A stretch of DNA of 64,000 nucleotides from Sphingobacterium sp. xlx-96 (GTDB taxonomy: Bacteria; Bacteroidota; Bacteroidia; Sphingobacteriales; Sphingobacteriaceae). Below the pieces are notes generated by a model. That model ran no database searches and was not told where the DNA came from. It was given only the letters and a program-made list of their open reading frames with translations. The position numbers and the translations under genes are program-made. Position 1 is the first letter of the stretch. Each line of letters opens with the position of its first letter. Below, in pieces: positions 42,101-50,999 of this stretch. Location: assembly GCF_011007365.1 (NCBI RefSeq), contig NZ_WFKM01000001.1, positions 248,001 through 312,000 of the forward strand. Direction: 5' to 3'.

Positions 42101-44994
42101 CACCTAACGGTTCAGTCTTTTTCAACGCCTCAACATATGGTGATGGTTTAAATGCTTTAGGTAATAATAGATATTATACAACATTTACTTATGTTGTTGA
42201 TGATTATAGTGGATATCCAATATTTCCTCATATTTATGGTACTACGGCAGTTTCTTATATAAAACTAGAGGAAGGTAATAAAGCAACAACTTGGTCACCT
42301 GCACCTGAAGATATTGAACAACAGTTCAATGATGTAAATTATAGAATTACTAATACAGAGACACAGATAGTACAGACAAATACTAATATTACTTTATCAG
42401 CTAGTAAAACAGAAGCTTATTTAAAACAGTCTTTAAACATTGATTATATTAATGGTAAGAATAAGTGGTTATTTAATAAGTATGATTATCCACAAGCTAG
42501 TCCAATAGTTGCACCAAAACTAGAAATGATTAAAAACCTAACAAGTACTTACAGCGAGTTAACTCCTGATAGTAATAACTTGAAACTAGGTGATAATTGG
42601 GATTCATATATTGGTCATTTCCGCTGTATGGTTTTTGTTGATTCAAATAGAACAATATCATTTACTTGTACTCACGATGACGGTATGACAGCTTATGTTG
42701 ATGGGGTTATTAATTATGAGTCTAGTAATTATGTAGCTGGTGCTGTAGTAAATTTAGTTCTTAAAACAGGTTGGAATACTATTGATATGTTATATATGGA
42801 AGGTGCAGGTGGCGATGGTATTTTTAACATATCTAACCCTGTTATGAATCAAGTTAATCAGATGTATTCAGTTACATCATCAACTACCACTCAAAAGGTA
42901 TTGGAAAAAAACACCTATGATGGAAACTTTGAGAGAGGGTTTGATTTATGGTCAGAAAGTGGTGGTTTTAATCCGTCAGGTGGTGTATCACATCCCACTT
43001 GTAAGATAGTGCCAAATATAGGTGTTAATGGTGGTAATGTATGGAGGACAGAAGCAGGAGGTTCTTGGTTATATTCAAAGAATCCGATACCTATTATTAA
43101 TGGTCATAGATATAGGGTAACTGTAAGGTATTGTGTAAGACAATATTCTACAGTAGGTAGTACAACATATTGTGGTTTTGCTCAATATTACGCTGATGGT
43201 ACTGCACCAAATAACATAGGATTAGATTACTTTGTATTTTCAGGCCAAAATTTACCTGCTGATGAATTAAATGTTTGGTACACTAAAACAGGGGAATATA
43301 TACCTGGACAGAGTTATAATAATATAGCGTATATCAAAGTTGCTATGGGTTTTAACTATGGAGGTGGTAATGCTATTATAGACTGTGATAGTATAATATT
43401 GGAGGATATAACACAGGAGTTTGAATCTAAAACATATACCAATTCTCAAATAACTGTTGTTAATAATGCTATTACAGCTGAATCAACAAGGATTAATAAT
43501 TTAACAGGTAGAATGGATACAGCTGAATTCAAACTACAACCTGACCAAATTAATTTAACTGTTAAATCTCAAGTAGATGGTGTTGCAATAAAGAATTCTT
43601 GGATGCAGGGTAAACCATTAAATACTGACCCTACATTTATTGAAGGGTTCAATGGGTTATCATTATATAACAATACAGGTAATAATACAAATGTAGTATT
43701 TACAAGGTTACCAAAAACTGATTTTGGAGAAACATTCCCAACATCATCACCGTATGGTTTATATTATTATTACGGTGGTAATGGTTCAACTTCTCCAGGG
43801 TTAGGAGGTTTCTATTTTTCTACACAATCAAGAGCAAAAGCAAAATTTATAGTAAGGTTAGTATTAGCTTTTGAAGAAGGTAGAAATATATTTTTTAATA
43901 GTAATAATGCAGGTGATGGTTATACTCAAATGTGGTTAACACCACAAGCAGGTAGAGGTATTAATAATTTTACTGAATACATATCAATAGTTGAATGTGG
44001 TTCTACAGGTACTTTTAGCTCTACAAACTTTTTCTATTTTGGGGATGCACCTAACGTATCTTGTAGAATAGCTTTTGCAGGATGTTATGATATAACAGAT
44101 TACAATAATTTACCAACAATACAACAAATTGAATCCAAGTTTTCAATGGATGCTAATCAAATAAGTTTATTTGGTAAAAGTATTGTGATGACAGGTAAGG
44201 TTACATTTGAATCATTGGATAGTAGTACACAGAATAATTTAAATAATGTTAATTCAACAGCCAATACAGCTTTAGGTGTAGCTAATAATGCTCAAAATAC
44301 TGTAAGTAATTGGACATATGCAGGAACAACTGAAATTAATGGTAATCAAATCCGTACAGGTACAATTACTGCTGATAAATTAGTTGCTGATACGTTAATA
44401 GCTAGACAAGTAAAAACTTCTGAAGCAAATAATAGGTTAACAATAAATGAAACAAATGATAATACAATCAAAATCCGACATAATAACGGTCAAACAGGTA
44501 TTGAGATGGGTTTACTTGGTGGAGAACCAAGGTTAATTTTCTATAATGCTAATGGTCAAAAAATATGGGAAGGTGGTATGGGTGGTATCATATATGTAAA
44601 TAACATACCTGAATCAATAACTAGTTTAAATTATTGTTATATTTCAAACCACCCGATGATGCTATCATTTGCAGATAAATTGCAAATGTGTGATAATCTT
44701 AAATATAGCGGTGATGTAAGTGATGACCCAACGGGCACACAAATATATGTAAATACAAATACTTATGCTTATCAATACAGTGCTGGTAATAATGCACAGA
44801 GCGGTAATAATGCACAGTATAACGGTTTACATAATAGTAATTTAAAAACCTCACCTTGGATTAGTAACGGCTGGTACACAGAAGGTAATGTTAGTATATA
44901 TAGTTCACCTCAATACTATTTTAATATCCAAATTTTTTATGTGGAAAATGGTCAAATAGTACATTCTGATTATTTGTACTATAATAGTCAATAG
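39112..44994 (+). CDS. Large tail fibre / receptor-binding protein
   Basis: 1960 residues. The N-terminal 300 residues attach to the tail and contain a fibre-like region ('YYTKTQSNDRYAPIIHNHTI'). Three carbohydrate-binding-like modules follow, each starting 'IGGRN' (about 482, 722 and 960) and ending 'WTPAPED' or 'WSPAPED', separated by heptad stretches ('TLIQQNADAIALRATKTEFDEL'). A PA14-like module is near 1120-1230 ('SYIGHFRCMVFVDSNRTISFTCTHDDGMTAYVDG'). The end has 'EINGNQIRTGTITADKLVADTLIARQV', common in siphovirus tail tips. It most likely recognises surface glycans. DNA of two module ends is identical over 47 bp. Confidence 0.8.
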   Translation: MIQKANINVTVLTRNVTLNLVDKEAGTYGHIIIQQDEVGGHFLLLGEGLEGDVPLYELAGKRTLIQWIALEDVIHVYSELSPNYDSSLPPNGGGTVTVDLSNYYTKTQSNDRYAPIIHNHTITSLDGADLYLHTHTNKEYLDTINQNLNTSASVVFDAVNANVGNINVVNATYVNATDKVTTKLLDATTSITSPLGLIDTIRTTEISSPTFVPGFTGEGFKLGNDANGDYVLELDRLSVRKDFSVYELVVNKIRGTNGSLWVSDAVEITEAVPEGSNYRCSIDTDSNTMTVPFLVDDIVRCQVFNGTGMKYYTALVTEVDFVNSTFVLQIIEGASTPSGKDNLVRIGSTSNISRQGALYLTSSDSGSPYLDVVDKVTSASLAGKMKVRLGKLDGIIDPNFGTLSGYGIYADNGYFRGRLQVVTGSGSNVYSKTETNSYVNNTAGGISQGYYNLSVQYTDSEVAQAIVDANQFTTDAINAINIGGRNLFLDSKKERTATRYIGLNVGDILTPHIGEDIVVSFYIKGTIADNSILVYPYQEIGVTISQHYSGNGITTDWTRIVIKTKVVDWGNPTFHNGVIGIYDVDNDNQIITIKEVKIELGDKVSEWTPAPEDIENALEVFRTETNTRFEVVETGLTSKVEQTDFNALNQVVSNQTTLIQQNADAIALRATKTEFDELTNTVGGIEGRVTSAEATLLIQADEIASKVTQTEVDVSIGNIKIGGRNFIRNSGNFKNKNFWITNGASHDVTNEVTYNGQNTLKIWGSDQGVFNAIVMRVKQDYDITVTANIFSSVDFDGDQYSGNAIIHIQCWTVETGETNVHQEQIYEANQKLFANKWNIVYKKFKTPVSTNDVFVRIYMYSIPPESIYIGDIKLEEGNKATTWSPAPEDIDERVTSNTTLISQKADRIELTALSTTVDTMGNTVASNTAQIEINSTAITSKVSQSDVDNSINNIKIGGRNLVRDSKSSRGYAFPIAPTVLLIPSNQYTFSFNVDSGTPNGSVFFNASTYGDGLNALGNNRYYTTFTYVVDDYSGYPIFPHIYGTTAVSYIKLEEGNKATTWSPAPEDIEQQFNDVNYRITNTETQIVQTNTNITLSASKTEAYLKQSLNIDYINGKNKWLFNKYDYPQASPIVAPKLEMIKNLTSTYSELTPDSNNLKLGDNWDSYIGHFRCMVFVDSNRTISFTCTHDDGMTAYVDGVINYESSNYVAGAVVNLVLKTGWNTIDMLYMEGAGGDGIFNISNPVMNQVNQMYSVTSSTTTQKVLEKNTYDGNFERGFDLWSESGGFNPSGGVSHPTCKIVPNIGVNGGNVWRTEAGGSWLYSKNPIPIINGHRYRVTVRYCVRQYSTVGSTTYCGFAQYYADGTAPNNIGLDYFVFSGQNLPADELNVWYTKTGEYIPGQSYNNIAYIKVAMGFNYGGGNAIIDCDSIILEDITQEFESKTYTNSQITVVNNAITAESTRINNLTGRMDTAEFKLQPDQINLTVKSQVDGVAIKNSWMQGKPLNTDPTFIEGFNGLSLYNNTGNNTNVVFTRLPKTDFGETFPTSSPYGLYYYYGGNGSTSPGLGGFYFSTQSRAKAKFIVRLVLAFEEGRNIFFNSNNAGDGYTQMWLTPQAGRGINNFTEYISIVECGSTGTFSSTNFFYFGDAPNVSCRIAFAGCYDITDYNNLPTIQQIESKFSMDANQISLFGKSIVMTGKVTFESLDSSTQNNLNNVNSTANTALGVANNAQNTVSNWTYAGTTEINGNQIRTGTITADKLVADTLIARQVKTSEANNRLTINETNDNTIKIRHNNGQTGIEMGLLGGEPRLIFYNANGQKIWEGGMGGIIYVNNIPESITSLNYCYISNHPMMLSFADKLQMCDNLKYSGDVSDDPTGTQIYVNTNTYAYQYSAGNNAQSGNNAQYNGLHNSNLKTSPWISNGWYTEGNVSIYSSPQYYFNIQIFYVENGQIVHSDYLYYNSQ
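41737..41783 (+). repeat. 47-bp perfect direct repeat in fibre gene, copy 1
   Basis: Identical to 42271-42317. It encodes the end of a carbohydrate-binding-like module ('EGNKATTWSPAPEDI'). Confidence 0.85.
42271..42317 (+). repeat. 47-bp perfect direct repeat in fibre gene, copy 2
   Basis: Copy of 41737-41783, 534 bp apart and in the same frame. Confidence 0.85.
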
Positions 44995-45004
44995 AGGAAT
45001 ATAT

Positions 45005-45030
45005 AAAGGCTACTGTAAAAGGTAGCCTTT
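45005..45030. terminator. Bidirectional terminator
   Basis: AAAGGCTAC and GTAGCCTTT pair. It closes the fibre gene (plus) and overlaps the stop of the minus-strand gene. Confidence 0.85.
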
Positions 45031-45276
45031 TTCTATTGGTGTTAACCAAGGAAAGGAATTTGATTCTAATAATTCAATTAGTATATCAATTTCAGTAATA
45101 CCAAACCATTCATCATTTCTAATGTTGTATTCCCATCCATCTTTTTCATCCCAACTTAGCACAGCAATACCAACAGTATTAATCATAATGTGGTAGGCGT
45201 TTTTCTTTCCAATGTTGGGAAAATTGGTAGCTCTTACCATCTGTCTTTCTCCATCATAAACACATAGAGCAATCAA
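45010..45276 (-). CDS. Minus-strand gene in the tail module, probable moron, start unclear
   Basis: At least 88 residues; unknown family. The annotated start is a TTG at 45276, but the same frame stays open and protein-like up to a TAG at 45418-45420 ('TIYTFKQFYSHWELISGDLE' then 'IELADIIIDALIYKYEKN') without any ATG, GTG or TTG. Either the start is a rarer codon or the N-terminus has been lost by a one-base deletion, since a GTG start in the next frame would join if one more A were present near 45394. It is the only minus-strand gene among the tail genes, bounded by a shared terminator. This is the usual sign of a moron. Confidence 0.45.
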   Translation of the reverse strand: MIALCVYDGERQMVRATNFPNIGKKNAYHIMINTVGIAVLSWDEKDGWEYNIRNDEWFGITEIDILIELLESNSFPWLTPIEKGYLLQ

Positions 45277-45463
45277 GTTTTTTTCATACTTATAAATAAG
45301 TGCATCAATAATAATATCAGCAAGTTCAATCTCTAAATCACCACTGATAAGTTCCCAATGGGAATAGAATTGTTTAAAAGTGTATATAGTGTTTTTCCTT
45401 GATATATAAATTCCAACCTATCCACACTTCAATAATACTAAAAAATATAGTAAAGGCTAAGCT

Positions 45464-45474
45464 TTAATATTTAT
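45464..45474 (+). promoter_or_regulatory. Phage promoter-like motif
   Basis: TTAATATTTAT, 18 nt before the ATG at 45493. Confidence 0.55.
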
Positions 45475-45492
45475 TTGAAAAAGAAGATAAAT

Positions 45493-47766
45493 ATGATAGA
45501 ATTATATTTGATTGGTTCAGAAAATGAGCAACCAATACAGATTGAATTAGAAAATGGTGGTTTGGTTACTGATTTATTGTATCAAATTATTGATTCAGAT
45601 AATATAACTAAGCAACTAGATAACGTTACTAAGACAATAAAAATAGTTGGTAATAAGCATAATAATAACGTCCTGGGGAGCTTGTTTAATTTAAATAGGG
45701 TAAGTACAAGCACGGGTAAACTAGGGGCTAATAACAGCTTAAAAAAGCAGGTAGAAGCATTGGTTTATGAAGATGGTAATTTAATAACTAGGGGTAACTT
45801 TAGGATTGAAAAAGTGACGGTAAAAAATGGTGTTAATTATTATGACGGGATAATAACAGGATTTAGAGCTTCATTTTTTGCACAGCTAAAAGATAGTATG
45901 CTGAAGGATTTGGATTTTTCCAATTTGAACCATGTTTATAATGTTGGTAACATTGAAAATTCCACTACCAATACATCAGGTTATATATACCCGTTAATTG
46001 ATTATGGTCATGGAATAGTTGAAGAAGTAAACAACGCAGGAGCTATAAGTACATGGACAAAGAAGAATTTAAAACCTGCTGTATTTCTGAAAGAATATTT
46101 TAACAAAATATTTAATAGCAGAAATTACAAAGTCACTTTTGAAGGTGAGATAGGTAACATAGTAGATAAGCTGATTATACCATCAACAAAGGAAAAATTA
46201 AAAAATGATATAATGTATCATTTCATACATACTAGTAACACGCAGACAGTTTTTGGTGTTGAAAGAACATCAACGGATTCTGACCCATATACCCCCGTGT
46301 ATCAATCATTTCCAAGCTATACAGACAACAACATTTTTAATTGGACAGTGAGGGATTTTTTTGTTGCTAAAAAGGATGTGGAAATGGATTTTGAAGCTGT
46401 TGTTGATATTCAGGATGCTACTAATTGGGATGTACCATCTAATCTTACTACAGCACAGAAAAACGCTGTAAATGTAAAATATAATGCTAACGTTATACTT
46501 TATAGAGAAGGTTTAGATGGGAGAACAGATTTAACTGAAATAGGCAGGGGATATACACGTATTACCAAATTTATGACAGGAGAAAATCCCATTATAAAAG
46601 TAGCTATTCCAAAAACAAGAATAACATTGACTGAAGGGGAAAGATTAAGACTGAGACTATTAGTAAACAACATTGATATAAGTGAAGTACCAAGTAGTAA
46701 TAATCATAGTGGCGGTGGGGGCAGAAATGAAGGTTACAAAAATGTAAAAGGAAAATCATTAATTTCAAGTGTTACGTTTGGAAATAATACATACAAAAAT
46801 ACTAACATTGAAATAGCTGATGGTGATATGGTGGAATTTAATAAATTTCTTATCCCTAATATCAAGCAAGTAGATTTGGTGAAGGAAATAATGGGGATGT
46901 TTAATTTGATATGTTATTCCAAAATTGAGAATTCAAAACATTTAATGTTTACAACATACAATGAATATTATAAAAAAGAAAATGCTGATTTGATTGTTAG
47001 TAATGCTTTGGATTGGTCAAGTAAGGTTGATGTAAGTAATTATACCCTTTCACCATTATCAACCCTTAGTAAAAAATATACATGGACATATTCAAAAGGA
47101 GAAGATTGGTTAAATGAAGCTTATGAAAAGAAATACAAAGAAGTATATGGAACAAAGAAGATAGATACAGGAAATCAATATAAAGAAGATGAAACAACTC
47201 TTACTTCAATCTTTACCCCAACAATTATTCCTAGGATGTATACTAACGTAATTTATCCCTTGATGTTAAAGTATAGTAGTGAAAATTTAAAAGAGGTATA
47301 TGAGACGGAATTCAGATTGTTATTTGTAAAAAATAGTAGAGTATTATCAACTCCTTTAAAACTCATTAGGAGACTAAAATACAAAGACAATGTACCATCT
47401 ACTTATGAGACAGGACAAACAATAACCAAGATAGTAGAAGTAACAACAGTATATGAAGGTGTAGGATTAATATTTGATTTAAATTATGGTGTACCATTTG
47501 AAATTTATGAATCTGTATCGGGTATTAAAAAGAATTTATATGATATTTTCTTTGAAAAAATGATAACAAAGAATAATCATGATGACACAATAATGTTGGA
47601 TATTAACGTTTACTTAAATTCCAATGATGTCTCAAATTTAGATTTAAGCAGGCCAATTTACATTGATTTACCAACAGGTAGTAATTATTATAAAGTTATT
47701 AGTTTGGATTATAAAGTATCTCAAACAATACCAAGTAGGTTGATACTACAGAAAATTATTTTATAA
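45493..47766 (+). CDS. Large tail / baseplate structural protein
   Basis: 757 residues from the ATG at 45493; a TTG at 45475 would lie in the promoter motif. The first 110 residues ('IQIELENGGLVTDLLYQIID', 'ALVYEDGNLITRGNFRIEKVTVKNGVNYYDG') look like the start of baseplate hub proteins. The rest is a mix of strands with a Gly/Asn loop ('SSNNHSGGGGRNEGYKN'). The size and its place between fibre and tape measure fit a tail tip hub. The family is not firmly recognised. Confidence 0.55.
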   Translation: MIELYLIGSENEQPIQIELENGGLVTDLLYQIIDSDNITKQLDNVTKTIKIVGNKHNNNVLGSLFNLNRVSTSTGKLGANNSLKKQVEALVYEDGNLITRGNFRIEKVTVKNGVNYYDGIITGFRASFFAQLKDSMLKDLDFSNLNHVYNVGNIENSTTNTSGYIYPLIDYGHGIVEEVNNAGAISTWTKKNLKPAVFLKEYFNKIFNSRNYKVTFEGEIGNIVDKLIIPSTKEKLKNDIMYHFIHTSNTQTVFGVERTSTDSDPYTPVYQSFPSYTDNNIFNWTVRDFFVAKKDVEMDFEAVVDIQDATNWDVPSNLTTAQKNAVNVKYNANVILYREGLDGRTDLTEIGRGYTRITKFMTGENPIIKVAIPKTRITLTEGERLRLRLLVNNIDISEVPSSNNHSGGGGRNEGYKNVKGKSLISSVTFGNNTYKNTNIEIADGDMVEFNKFLIPNIKQVDLVKEIMGMFNLICYSKIENSKHLMFTTYNEYYKKENADLIVSNALDWSSKVDVSNYTLSPLSTLSKKYTWTYSKGEDWLNEAYEKKYKEVYGTKKIDTGNQYKEDETTLTSIFTPTIIPRMYTNVIYPLMLKYSSENLKEVYETEFRLLFVKNSRVLSTPLKLIRRLKYKDNVPSTYETGQTITKIVEVTTVYEGVGLIFDLNYGVPFEIYESVSGIKKNLYDIFFEKMITKNNHDDTIMLDINVYLNSNDVSNLDLSRPIYIDLPTGSNYYKVISLDYKVSQTIPSRLILQKIIL

Positions 47767-47793
47767 TACTTGGTATACTTTCCTTTTCTGGTA

Positions 47794-47800
47794 TATTTAT
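47794..47800 (+). promoter_or_regulatory. Phage promoter-like motif before the lipoprotein gene
   Basis: ATATTTAT overlaps an ATG at 47799; the next ATG, 47805, is the more likely start. The spacing is unusually short here. Confidence 0.4.
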
Positions 47801-47804
47801 GAAT

Positions 47805-48179
47805 ATGAAAAGAATATTGTATTTAATTGTAATGCTTTTTGTTGTTACAGCTTGTAGCAAATCAAATGAATTAGAACCTAAAACACAACTAGTTTTTACT
47901 AAGGGAATGATAAAGGATGATATTGTAGATTTATCCAAAAAGATACTTATAAAGGAAAAAATAACACCATCATTTGAAGTAACTGAAGGTGCAATAGGTA
48001 AAAATAATACGCCTGTAGTAGTATTGAAATTTAAAAATGGTGGCTTGTTTGGTTTTGTTATGGAATATCAGGGGTTGGTTGCTTATTCTCATTACTACGA
48101 CCTTGATGAAGAAGTAGAAGTACTATATAATCATCTATCACCTGAAGTAAGAGACAATAATAAATACAGGGAAAAATAA
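47805..48179 (+). CDS. Prophage-encoded lipoprotein, possible superinfection-exclusion factor
   Basis: 124 residues from ATG 47805 (126 from 47799). A signal peptide with lipobox (VVTAC) is followed by a small domain ('VTEGAIGKNNTPVVVLKFKNGGLFGF'). No similar virion protein is known to me. Small lipoproteins in tail modules of temperate phages often block receptors used by the same phage, as T5 Llp does; this role is an inference from place and type. It has its own motif and terminator, as morons do. Confidence 0.6.
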   Translation: MKRILYLIVMLFVVTACSKSNELEPKTQLVFTKGMIKDDIVDLSKKILIKEKITPSFEVTEGAIGKNNTPVVVLKFKNGGLFGFVMEYQGLVAYSHYYDLDEEVEVLYNHLSPEVRDNNKYREK

Positions 48180-48201
48180 TTAAACCACACTAATAATAAT
48201 T

Positions 48202-48229
48202 AAGGCTATCCAAATGGGTAGCCTTTTTC
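48202..48229 (+). terminator. Terminator before the tape-measure gene
   Basis: AAGGCTATCC and GGGTAGCCTT pair around AAAT, then TTTTTC. Confidence 0.85.
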
Positions 48230-48235
48230 TATGCT

Positions 48236-48246
48236 TTAATATTTAT
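48236..48246 (+). promoter_or_regulatory. Phage promoter-like motif
   Basis: TTAATATTTAT, 20 nt before the ATG at 48267. Confidence 0.55.
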
Positions 48247-48266
48247 TGAAAAAGAAGATAAATATT

Positions 48267-50936
48267 ATGGCAATTTCAAAAGGAAATAATGAAGAAAAAA
48301 TATTATTAGATGTAAGTGCAAATGTAGATGATGCAACATCAGAAATACAAAAGCTTGAAAAGGAATTACAGAAGCTTCAGGATGTTAAAATAAATGCATC
48401 AGGTGCTGATTTAGTGAAAGTTAATCAACAAATCAAAGATGTTGAATCTGCTATTGCTAAAGCTAATTCAAATAAATTAGCCCCAAAAACAGATAATGGT
48501 AATTTAAAAAATACGGTTCTTTCACTCCATGAAATGGAAGACTTATTAAATAAAATAAGGGATGAACAGAAGGTTACAAAAGACCCTTTGAAGCTTCAAC
48601 AACTTAGTAAAGAAGCAGGTGAATTAGAATTAAAAATACGTGATATAAATGAACCTTTCAGGGATATTAATAGAGAGATTGGAGAGCTTGAAGATAGATT
48701 ATATGCAATGGCTGTTGCAGGTGAAAGGAATACACAGGAATTTCAACAAACAGTATTAAAGGTAGCTGAATTAAAGAAAGTTGTAGTTGATATTGATACA
48801 GCAGTTGATGCAATTTCAACAGATAAATTTGGTAAGTTCATTGGAGTAGGTGAGCAAATGACAGGGGTGTTTGGTGGTGTTACATCTGCTTTGCAAATCA
48901 TGGGCGTTGATGCATCACGTGCAGAGGAACAAATGGCAAAGCTGATGCAATTACAAGGTATTGCACAAGGTTTACAATCATTAAATCAGTTTAGAAAACA
49001 ATGGACTGGGTTAATGGCTTCAATGAAAGCAGGTAAAGTAGCAACAGAAACTATTAACACAATATCAGATGCAACAGAAACAGCAACAACAGCAACTGAT
49101 GGATTAAGTAAAGCAAATAAAGGTGCTTCAGTGAGTTCAAAGATATTAGGTACAGCAATGAAAGCTATCCCTATTATGTTAGTTGTTAGTGCAATAGGTT
49201 TTTTGATAGCAAATTTTGATAAGGTCAAAGAAGTAGTTTTAAAATTCTTACCATCACTTAAATTTTTAGAGGATGGATTTAATAAGGTGAAAAATGCAGT
49301 TACTGATTTTGTGGGTATTACAAGTGATGCAACTAGAGCATTAGATAAATTGGAACAATCAACACTAGCAAGAAACAAGGGGATAGATAGACAGATTGAA
49401 TTGTTGGAAGCATCAGGTGGTAAAGAAAAAGAGATATACAACCTTAGAAAAAAACAAACTGAAGATGAAATATATCTACTAAACCAAAAAGCTAAAGTCA
49501 ATGAAAAATTAAGTGCTGAAGAACAAGAACAATTAATTGTTTTACATCAAAAAAAGAATATTTTATTTATTGAGGAAAAGAAAAGATTACAGGATGAAGC
49601 AAAAGAAGTTAGTGATACAGCAAAAGAAAAAGCTAAAGAAGCACAACAAGCTTATCAGGAACAATTAAAAATTTTAAAAGGGTATTTAAAAGAAGCTGAA
49701 AAAGTAACATTTGCATCTAATCACAATCAAAGACAGGTAGAGTTAAAGCAGATTAAAGATAAATACAGTGAGCAAATTGAATTAGCAAAAAAATTAAAGC
49801 AAGATTATCAGAAATTGGAATCAGCACAACAAATAGAGTCTAATGCAATAAATAAAAAATATGATACTCAATATTTTGATTTCATAAAAAATAATGGACA
49901 GCAGTTTTTGGATAGTTTCAGTGCTGAATATTTAAGTACAATTGAATCTTACAATAATGCAAAAGTAAATGCTACTGATGAACATAAGAAAGATTTAGAA
50001 GTTAGATTGAACAATCAATTAGTGTATTTATCAAAAGTTAAACAGCTTCAGATAGCAATGAAAAATGCTGAAGATGAATTAGCCAATGGTGGTAATGAAA
50101 TTGATAAAGATGTTGATTCTTTTGAAGTACAAAAACAAAAACTTGATAACCAATTACAGCTACAAAAAGAATATGCTGATGCACAATTGTACAATCTGAC
50201 TGAATCCAAGCAGTTAGAAAATGCAGAGAATGAAAGATTGTATGTAGAAGGTCAGGAGAGGTTGAAAGAATTGATGTTAGACCCTTCAACAAATGCATTT
50301 GCTATATCTAATTTACAAGTTGATTTAAATGCTAGGTTATCAGCAATTCAAGCAAATAATACAGAAATTGAAGATGCTACCAAAAAACACAATGATAAAT
50401 TAAATAAGCTTGATAAAGACCATGCTAAAGCTAAAGAGAAAATAAATAAGGAAAAGAAAGCATATGATGAAGATTTGATTAAAGGTACAGCAGAATTTTT
50501 ATCAACAGCTTCAGACCTGTTTGGTGAGCATACTGTTGCAAATAAAGCAATGAATATTGCTAGTGCAACAATGAATGCTTATGTGGCAGGTTCTAAAGCA
50601 TTTGCAGAATTACCATATCCTGCAAACTTTGTTGGTATGGCAACAGCAATTGCAGGCGGTTTAGTCAATGTAAAAAAAATAATGGATGTAAAAATACCTG
50701 ATGCTAAAGGAGGTGATACAGCAAGTCAGGCAATTAATAATACACCTGTTAGTTATTCAGCACCAACAATTAATTCAACTGTATTAAGGAATGAAGAAAA
50801 TGGTACTAATAATATAACATCTGCAATAACTGAATCAGGTAATAATAATCAAGTTGTTAAGGCTTACATAACCAATCAGGATTTACAGACCAATGAGGAA
50901 AAAAACAAGTTTATTAAAAACATAAGTAGTTATTAA
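48267..50936 (+). CDS. Tail tape-measure protein
   Basis: 889 residues from the ATG at 48267 (a TTG at 48246 lies in the motif). Long coiled coils ('IQKLEKELQKLQDVKI', 'KAKEAQQAYQEQLKILKGYLKEAEK') flank a hydrophobic part ('AIPIMLVVSAIGFLIANF') near residues 300-320. A Gly/Ala-rich hydrophobic stretch is near the C-terminus ('YPANFVGMATAIAGGLVNV'). This is the layout of tape measures, which set tail length and may form the DNA channel. At about 0.15 nm per residue the tail would be near 130 nm. A siphovirus tail is implied. Confidence 0.8.
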   Translation: MAISKGNNEEKILLDVSANVDDATSEIQKLEKELQKLQDVKINASGADLVKVNQQIKDVESAIAKANSNKLAPKTDNGNLKNTVLSLHEMEDLLNKIRDEQKVTKDPLKLQQLSKEAGELELKIRDINEPFRDINREIGELEDRLYAMAVAGERNTQEFQQTVLKVAELKKVVVDIDTAVDAISTDKFGKFIGVGEQMTGVFGGVTSALQIMGVDASRAEEQMAKLMQLQGIAQGLQSLNQFRKQWTGLMASMKAGKVATETINTISDATETATTATDGLSKANKGASVSSKILGTAMKAIPIMLVVSAIGFLIANFDKVKEVVLKFLPSLKFLEDGFNKVKNAVTDFVGITSDATRALDKLEQSTLARNKGIDRQIELLEASGGKEKEIYNLRKKQTEDEIYLLNQKAKVNEKLSAEEQEQLIVLHQKKNILFIEEKKRLQDEAKEVSDTAKEKAKEAQQAYQEQLKILKGYLKEAEKVTFASNHNQRQVELKQIKDKYSEQIELAKKLKQDYQKLESAQQIESNAINKKYDTQYFDFIKNNGQQFLDSFSAEYLSTIESYNNAKVNATDEHKKDLEVRLNNQLVYLSKVKQLQIAMKNAEDELANGGNEIDKDVDSFEVQKQKLDNQLQLQKEYADAQLYNLTESKQLENAENERLYVEGQERLKELMLDPSTNAFAISNLQVDLNARLSAIQANNTEIEDATKKHNDKLNKLDKDHAKAKEKINKEKKAYDEDLIKGTAEFLSTASDLFGEHTVANKAMNIASATMNAYVAGSKAFAELPYPANFVGMATAIAGGLVNVKKIMDVKIPDAKGGDTASQAINNTPVSYSAPTINSTVLRNEENGTNNITSAITESGNNNQVVKAYITNQDLQTNEEKNKFIKNISSY

Positions 50937-50943
50937 AGAATAG

Positions 50944-50970
50944 GGGATAGTGTTATACTATCCCTTTTTT
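50944..50970 (+). terminator. Terminator after the tape-measure gene
   Basis: GGGATAGT and ACTATCCC pair around GTTAT; TTTTTT follows. Confidence 0.85.
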
Positions 50971-50976
50971 CATTCC

Positions 50977-50987
50977 TTAATATTTAT
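50977..50987 (+). promoter_or_regulatory. Phage promoter-like motif before the head module
   Basis: TTAATATTTAT, 12 nt before the ATG at 51000. Confidence 0.55.
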
Positions 50988-50999
50988 CCATAAAAGAAC

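Noticed and set aside
45475..45492. TTG starts at 45475, 48246 and 51621, and ATG at 37700
   Set aside because: All four lie inside or upstream of the promoter-like motif TTAATATTTAT; the next ATG in each case has the same spacing as other genes.
48986..49501. 171-residue minus-strand frame within the tape-measure gene
   Set aside because: Ser/Leu/Ala-rich shadow of a coiled-coil gene, with no start signal and no sense as a protein.
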